DNA of 64,000 nucleotides from the NCBI GenBank assembly GCA_022419385.1, contig JAJUBI010000002.1:310001-374000 (forward strand), in the 5' to 3' direction. Below, in pieces: positions 58,346-64,000 of this stretch. Numbering within the stretch: the first letter of the stretch is position 1; every line of letters starts with the position of its first letter. The notes beneath the pieces are model-generated. The model was given only the letters and a program-made list of their open reading frames with translations, had not been told where the DNA came from and made no database searches. The translations under genes and the position numbers were made by a program. The DNA comes from Paraconiothyrium sp. Pb-2020. Taxonomy: Eukaryota > Ascomycota > Dothideomycetes > Pleosporales > Didymosphaeriaceae.

Positions 58346-58498
58346 ACGCAGGCGACGACACTACCCAGCGGACGCCTGCTTTCGCAGCAGACATCTTCTT
58401 GAATCCGCAATGAGGATGGTTCACCGCGCTTCCAGCGGTGGAGATGATGCCTATCTTCACCACGACAACACAACGATGTATTCGGATGCACAGGCGTC

Positions 58499-58650
58499 TA
58501 TAAAAGCCCACATTCTTGTCCTAGCTGTTATTCTTCACAATACAGCTCTAAACCGAGCTTTTCTCACTAATTGAGGATGAGATCGTTGCATGGGTGTTGC
58601 GGAGGATTTAAAAAAATGTCAATTCCATTTTATGGGGAAGGTCGCCTCTT
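58499..58650 (+). ncRNA. Array 2 module 12
   Basis: TATAAAAG at 58499, palindrome 58437-58462. Spacers: TTGAGGATGAGATCGTTGC; AAATGTCAATTCCATTTT. Confidence 0.55.
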
Positions 58651-58768
58651 GGCTGAAGATTTCATTTCAATCTTCCATATATGGCAAAGCTTGGAGAGTT
58701 AGCGAGCCGTGGTGATGCTGATGATGTCCACCATCGGCAAAGAAGTCTAATAGCTATGAGCAGTGGGT

Positions 58769-58960
58769 ATAAAAGCGCGCTGTTCTTACCTGGATTTTTG
58801 CTCTTCACACAAACGTTTTTGAACTACTCTTGAGTAAAAATTGTCAACAAACGCAGTAATGGGCCTGTCTTGGAGTTCTAAAAGACAACAATCTTCCTTT
58901 CCATGGAGGGGTGCGCTTGTCGATCGAACCTCATGACATTCAGCAAATGAGCGCCCTTGC
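58769..58960 (+). ncRNA. Array 2 module 13
   Basis: TATAAAAG at 58769, palindrome 58711-58735. Spacers: ATTGTCAACAAACGCAGTA; GACAACAATCTTCCTTTCC. The sense strand has TTTTT in the leader, which argues against RNA polymerase III. Confidence 0.6.
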
Positions 58961-59056
58961 AGCATCTGAGAGCACACTTATTGGGCTGTGAAGATGCTGC
59001 TTATCACCACACCGGAGACACACTTCGCTCGATCTAGCAACAGTGCACAGAGTAGG

Positions 59057-59285
59057 TATATAAACCACTCATCCCCGCCGTCTCCTTTATTCTTCACACT
59101 GCACAGTCACACGGAAGAGTGGGCTTGTTCCACCTTTCTAAAAACAAGTATGGACGAAATACATGGCTTGGCTTCTCCTGCGGTTCTAAAAAAACCCCGG
59201 AACTCGAGAGCATGGCGTCGTCGGCTGGTTTTTCGCCTAAATCGACGATTTTGCAGAGGCATGGGATCGAGGCAGCGTGGCACTT
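59057..59285 (+). ncRNA. Array 2 module 14
   Basis: TATATAAA at 59057, palindrome about 58987-59005. Leader stem GTGG/CCAC. Spacers: ACAAGTATGGACGAAATAC (59144-59162); AAACCCCGGAACTCGAGAGC; TCGACGATTTTGCAGAGGC. One of the cleanest modules. Confidence 0.65.
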
Positions 59286-59336
59286 TCATGATGGCAATGA
59301 TCATCGTCATCCCCCATGCCTAAGGACACCGGGATC

Positions 59337-59600
59337 TATATATACCGCTCGATCTACCCTTTGAAGTTCTTCACACTACACTTTCGAAGAGTGGGCGACT
59401 AAAAAAAACTCTTGATACCAGACGATAGTCTTTCCCGTCCTTTCAAAAGCACGCAAAATACCTTTGATGCGGAGGCGGGAGGCCCTGCGTTGTGCATTAA
59501 AACATTACCTCACTAGTTCGTATGGTGTGTTGCGTTGAAGTCTACAAGTCAACAGCAAGTGATCACATGGGACATGCGTCTTGTTGCCCAGGTGTGGATC
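59337..59600 (+). ncRNA. Array 2 module 15
   Basis: TATATATA at 59337, palindrome 59288-59308. Leader stem CACT/AGTG before ACTAAAA. Spacers: AAAACTCTTGATACCAGACG; GCACGCAAAATACCTTTG; CATTACCTCACTAGTTCGT. Confidence 0.6.
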
Positions 59601-59634
59601 TAATCACGTGAGGCTCAGCATGTTGGGGGAAAGG

Positions 59635-59835
59635 TATAAATTCTTCTTTCGGCCCTACTGCCAACTCTTCACACTGCACCTGATGGCTTCGGTCGACAAA
59701 AATAAAGCAAAGAAGCGCATGGTGGCTTGGTGTCTAGAAGTATGTTTTCGAGCTTGTCATGGGAGGGTTTGTTTGTTGTCGAAAGAGGCCTGCATGTAGT
59801 TCATGAGGGGTGCGGTGCGGCTATAATGTCCTACT
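59635..59835 (+). ncRNA. Array 2 module 16, last
   Basis: TATAAATT at 59635. Spacers: ATAAAGCAAAGAAGCGC; GTATGTTTTCGAGCTTGTC; GAGGCCTGCATGTAGTTC. No module is seen to its right. Confidence 0.6.
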
Positions 59836-60080
59836 AGTAAGCTCGATGAGGAGGGGGGCTTACTCGTGGTGCACGGCACGAGGCAGTCTTGCTTTGCTCA
59901 AACCGCGTTTCGAGCAGTATGCCGTGCCAAATTGCAGGATCGCATCGATGGCTGCTGAGGCTCACACACGCGCTGCTCTTGGGCCGTTACGACATATCAC
60001 TTCCCGAAAGACCACACTCAATATAGCCTCCCCAAAGCGCAAGATGGACCTTCAGCATGTCTTTACATCTACCTCCCCCA

Positions 60081-61882
60081 TCAATGCTTCCCCCCCACCT
60101 TCCCCGCGCCCCTAAATACCGCAACCACAACCCCCAACGCAACAATCCCCATCCCAAAATCAAACCACGCCACACTCCTAATCCCCTTCCTCAGCGCCTC
60201 ATCCCCAACCTTCACCCCCGCCTCCCCGCTCCCAATCTCATCCACACCCACCCCCCTCTCCCTCGCCATAACACCCGTCTGCAACGCCGTCGCAATCGCC
60301 AGCCCCAACGCCCGTCCAAACTGCCCCACCATATTAACCAGCCCGCCGCCTAGCGCTTGGTCCTCCGCCGGGAGCGACTTCGCGACGAAGAGCGTGAGCG
60401 TAGGGAACAGTGTGTCTGCGCCGAAGACGGACAGGACCATTGCGGGGAAGCCGTATGCCCAGTAAGTAGTGGTTGTGGGAATGGGGATGGCGAAGAGGAG
60501 CGAGGCGAGGGCGATGCAGAGGGTGCCCCAGGCGAGGATGAAGTCGCCGCGGACGCGGGAGAGGAGTTGGGATGTTACGACTGCGACGAGGACTGTTGAG
60601 CGTTAGTTTGCGATTCCTGTTGACAGAACGGAGTGTTGAGAGAAGGCAAGGGGGGACGCACCTCCGGTGACGCCCGTGGGTATGAAGCGCAGCGTCGTCT
60701 GTATGATAGACAAGCCTTGGTAGTCTTGGAACCAGTACGTCGCGTAGATGAGGAAGTTGTTAAAGGAGGTGAAGAACATGAGCATGATGATGTTCGCGGC
60801 GGTGAAGCGGGTGTTTCTGAAGATGGAGATTTTCATCAGGGGTTTGCGGTCTGTTTTCGTCTCGAGGTGGTGCTGCCAGAAGCCGAAGGCGAGGAGGAGG
60901 AGGAGGGAGAGCCCGATGAGGGTGCCGACCCACGGCGTGTTCCAGCCTACGACGTTCCCCTCGGAGAGCGCGAAGAGCAGTATGATTAGCCCGACGGTGA
61001 CGATTGAGCCGCCGAACCAGTCGACCATCTTGGTGAGTTGGGGTTCGCGCTTTACTGGTGGGGGTGGGATAACGTAGATGGCGGCGATGGTAACGATGGC
61101 GGTGAGGATGCCGAAGATCCAGAATACCCACTTCCATTCTAGGTACTGGCCCAGTACACCACCGAAGATGTTGCCGAAGACGCCTCCAAGCGGAGCTCCG
61201 CCGCCGTAACATGAGAACGCGTAGTTCTTTGCTTTTCCTGGCGGAAAGGTAGTGCCTAGGATGCCTATTGCGGTGGGCACCATGGCCGCGGCGCCGAGAC
61301 CCTGAAGCCCACGGAAGATGTCGAAACCGATTTCATTGGGGATGACGGGGACGAGAATCGAGGTGATAGTTACCCAGATAGATCCCCAGACGAAGATGAT
61401 CTTCTTGCCGTATACATCTGCCAGGCGACCCCAGAGTAGCTGAATCTTTGTGAGCGCCCAGCCATACAAGCATGAGATGTCCCCGTACCAGAAAACAACT
61501 GAACGTCAGATTATACGCCGAAACAATCCACTGCTGTCGCGAATCGGGAATGTCCAGCGCCTTGCCGATGGTCGGAAGAATGATAACCGAGCTCTGCACG
61601 CCCAAAGTCTGCCGTGGTCAGGATGCCTTCTCGACCACACCTCCTGTGACTTACATTCAAGAACGAAGCTGCCGTAACTGTCACAACAAGCGCAATAGCC
61701 CTCGCCTTCGAAAACGGCAATCCTGGCTTTACTTCCTCTTCTTGTGCAACCACTTCTATATCTTTTCGGTCCTGCACGCTGGGCGGCTGCTGCGCTTGCA
61801 CTATTTCCGCCTCTTTGTCTATCGTCGAGAGATTGCTCTGCGTAGAGTCGATGGGGTCGGCATCGTCGGTATGAAATGCCAT
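60081..61882 (-). CDS. MFS drug:H+ antiporter (DHA2-like)
   Basis: Four exons (61655-61882, 61489-61608, 60662-61439, 60081-60592) give 545 aa; an in-frame ATG 39 bp upstream (61921) would add 13 residues. A soluble acidic N-terminus is followed by many membrane helices. Motif A appears after splicing as LLWGRLADVYGKK, and GAPLGGVFGNIFGGVLGQYLEWKWVFWIFG is the motif C region. The order and length fit a DHA2-type exporter (QacA-like), though helix number was not computed. Plasma or vacuolar membrane; substrate unknown. Transcribed toward array 2. Confidence 0.88.
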
Positions 61883-62557
61883 TACGATGCCGTCGAACTG
61901 GATCGCGCCCGCGGTGGCCAAGAGCGAACAGCGGTGGATATCCGGGGTGGCGGAGCGCGCGTTTTGATCTGGGGTGAAGCGCGGGTCTAGCCGCGCTTGT
62001 GAGATTCATTGTGTGGGGCAGCAGATGCCGCTTCGGTTCGCACAGCGGCAGGTTCATGACGGGTCGGTAAGCGACATCGGAAAAGATGCATCAGGCGTAA
62101 CGGCTTGATTGGCCTTGGGTGAGTTTGGTGGTTAGTTGTGAGTCAGAATTTGCTTTTCCGGTGTGCATTTGGTTAGCAGTACGGTTCCTTTGTGCGAGAC
62201 TAACGGATGAGAGCGTCGGTATGTCGATCTAGCGCCGTTCCGATGCGCGTGAGGTACATTGTAGCGCTGAGTAATAGCAAATTTATACCGCCATTGCAAG
62301 GTGAAATGCAAAGAAATTTGAGAGCGGGAAACACGGCAGCATTGTGCGAGTAGACGACGGATTAGTAAATGAGACAGGCTAAGGTGCAAGTGGGTAGGGC
62401 GTGGAATTTCGAATACTTAGCAGATAATACAAGGATGCAGTGATTTTGGACATAAGGGTAATTATGCACTAAATTGTCTCGCCAGGTGTTGAGTCCCAGC
62501 AGCCTCGAAAACAATGTCGGGTAGAAATAGCCACGCCGGCAGTCCAGAAAATTATGG
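61883..62557. other. Intergenic, no gene seen
   Basis: Promoter side of the MFS gene and 3' end of the next gene. No feature seen. Confidence 0.4.
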
Positions 62558-64000
62558 TCACGTCGACGTAGAGGGTGGCGATTGTGGCAATTCCAGCAGC
62601 TCCAAGCACTTCTCTGTCACAATATCAGCATTGCGCACCTTCTAAGACCTTCTTTTACCAGTGTACGTACCTGCAAGCTTATACTTCGGCGCCATGATCT
62701 GCAATGTCTCCACGAAAAGCGTCATATCGATCTTCGGCAGCTCTCCCTGGGTATCTGCCTCCTCAATCAACCGATAAGACCTGATTGCGTGATACGGCAA
62801 GCCACACCACGTTGGTTGTATACCGTCGAGGTAGTTCTCTTCGAAGCCGTAGAACGTGCGGCAGCGTGACATGACAGAACGGAGTTGCTCGAGGTAAGAG
62901 TGTAGAGAGCGCATTGTCACGGGATCGATATTTCCTTGCTTGGCAACGAGAAAGCATTGGATGTGTAAAGCGGCACTGGAAAGCTTAGTGAAAGCTGGAG
63001 CTTGAAGAGAGGGAATATTACCCTATCACGACATGGATGCCAGACCAAGAACCATCTTGTGTCATCTGGGTTTTTCTCATATCTAGATACTCTTCGAGAT
63101 CTTGTAATATAACCTGTATCCTTTCGGTGAGTTCGGGTGAGATTGGCGCGTAGCGATAGTCGCGAATGAACTTCTGCACGCGGCCGTTGCGCTGCGCAGC
63201 ATCGTACTCGTAGACGCACCGAGCGAGTCTTTCAATGCCTATAGTTGAATAGTTTGATACGGGCGGCCCTTCGTACGGGCTGGCACATCCACAGGCGGGG
63301 TCACTGTCGAAGTGAAGAGGCATGCATTGCGCTTTCGGAACGATTGTTGGTGGCATACTGAAATATCTGTGGAGTGTTAGCGAGGAGGTGGTATCATTAT
63401 AACTGTGGGAGTGACCTTTCGAGTCGCGTGAGACCCATCCACGTCAGTATGATCTGTACAGGAGGCGTGGTCAGCATATATCTATCACTTCGACCGGCGT
63501 GTTACTGACCTCTTCATCGTCCGCGCTCAGCTTGCCCAAATCCTGCGATGCGTGCTTTACCATAACTTCGTCAAAATCAAGCAAATACGCCAGCCGACAG
63601 CAGATTCCCAACGTCGTCACCGCGCGATCCTCGATGCACTGACTAAACTCAAAAACAGCGATCAGCATCCCAGCCTGTATCAGCTCGATATTCGGCTCCC
63701 TGAAACCCACAAAGTATTGGAAAAGATACTTGCACTTCCGATACCACGGCGATTCGGCGAGAGAAGCAGCAGGAGGATGATCGGCAGGCCGCGAAATGAC
63801 CAGGTGCATTGCCAGGACCAGAAGCACAAATTTGTCGGACGAGACTAATTGTCCATAGAGAGCGAGTTCCTTTTGAAACTTGATGTTGGAAATCATGGGA
63901 AGCCATTGGTCTGTTTTCGAGATGTACATGCGTGTTACGTCGTGGATTGTTGCTTTGTGTTCGTCTAACGTGGCTAATACGCTCTGCCACAAAATAAGGG
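62558..64000 (-). CDS. Fungal-specific transcription factor, 5' end outside the window
   Basis: C-terminal half of a fungal_trans regulator. Exons read leftward from the edge: ..DQWLPMISNIKFQKELALYG, FVGFREPNIELIQAGMLIAVFEFSQ and ICCRLAYLLDFDEV; then a short exon IILTWMGLTRLER; then YFSMPPTIVPKAQC; then AALHIQCFLVAKQGNIDP and RTFYGFEENYLDGIQP. A last small exon ends LELPQSPPSTST at TGA 62558-62560 (donor GTACGT at about 62668, acceptor GACAG). The GxCCRLAY and LxRYFSM motifs are typical of the family. The zinc cluster would lie to the right. The exon ends are splice-consistent, but the last one is less sure. Confidence 0.75.

Larger units (their letters stand above)
52425..59850 (+). repeat. 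ARRAY 2: tandem TATA-leader-spacer modules, plus strand
   Basis: Same grammar as array 1 on the other strand: palindrome (e.g. 58711-58735), TATA 30-75 bp later, TCTTCACACT 31-35 bp after TATA (52487 to 52522; 58769 to 58802; 59057 to 59091; 59337 to 59368), leader hairpin, CTAAAA, then spacers of 16-21 nt (mostly 18 or 19) and constants of 20-29 nt. The constants differ from array 1 but follow the same rule: start ATGG or ATGTGGG, GC-rich middle with CTGCTGTC or CTCGTCGTC, end CTCAAA, CTGAAA or CTAAAA. The first two modules are long (18 and 16 spacers), the others short. Modules at 54.9-57.6 kb are more worn than those at both ends. Confidence 0.88.

Noticed and set aside
17010..59835. Box C/D or H/ACA snoRNA clusters
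   Set aside because: No paired RUGAUGA/CUGA or hairpin-hinge-ACA pattern at regular positions. TGATGA occurs only in the upstream palindrome.
17010..59835. Micro-exons split by tiny introns
   Set aside because: Constants do not begin with GT and end with AG, and many are only 17 nt.

Overview
The window is nuclear DNA of a filamentous ascomycete (Pezizomycotina, probably a dothideomycete; the class is inference). Genes are separate, and most are cut by short GT-AG introns (mostly 44-94 nt) with CTAAC/CTGAC-type branch sites. Recognisable products are typically fungal: Zn2Cys6 regulators, a Yap1-type bZIP, PAN2, farnesyltransferase beta, ICP55, a SIRT5-like sirtuin, a GH16 glucanase and a two-domain fasciclin protein.

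Layout. 0.2-15.3 kb: Zn2Cys6 regulator, coiled-coil membrane protein, RAM1, cupin, a small Dabb protein split by an intron, and a protein with a dsRNA-binding-like segment, separated by long spacers. 16.9-26.8 kb: ARRAY 1, minus strand. 27.9-52.3 kb: a dense block with GH16, F-box-like, fasciclin, Zn2Cys6, glyoxalase-like, SPF30-like, Yap1, a broken alpha/beta hydrolase, sirtuin, ICP55 and PAN2. 52.4-59.85 kb: ARRAY 2, plus strand. 60.1-64 kb: an MFS drug/H+ antiporter and a fungal transcription factor that runs off the right edge.

The two arrays are the striking part. They have no long conserved ORF. Both are chains of short transcription-unit-like modules with the same grammar: (1) an imperfect palindrome of the GGTGATG..ATCATCACC type; (2) 25-75 bp later a TATA box (TATATAAA/TATAAAAG); (3) 31-35 bp later a conserved TCTTCACACT block that looks like an initiator; (4) a leader hairpin whose stem shows compensatory changes in array 1, ending in ACTAAAA; (5) a CRISPR-like alternation of variable segments, nearly all 18-20 nt, with constant segments that begin ATG and end (A)CTAAAA, CTCAAA, CTGAAA or CCAAAA. 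Array 1 has about 25 clear modules plus decayed ones, with 2-4 spacers each. Array 2 has about 16 promoters; its first two modules carry about 18 and 16 spacers. In total I count roughly 140 different spacer-like segments. The arrays point away from each other on either side of the central gene block. I know of no described family with this organisation. A set of guide-like small RNAs is the most economical reading, but transcription, processing and targets are inference.

No Cas-like, Argonaute or transposase gene is visible. The dsRBD-like protein lies 1.6 kb from the 3' side of array 1 and the deadenylase PAN2 directly abuts array 2; either association may be chance.
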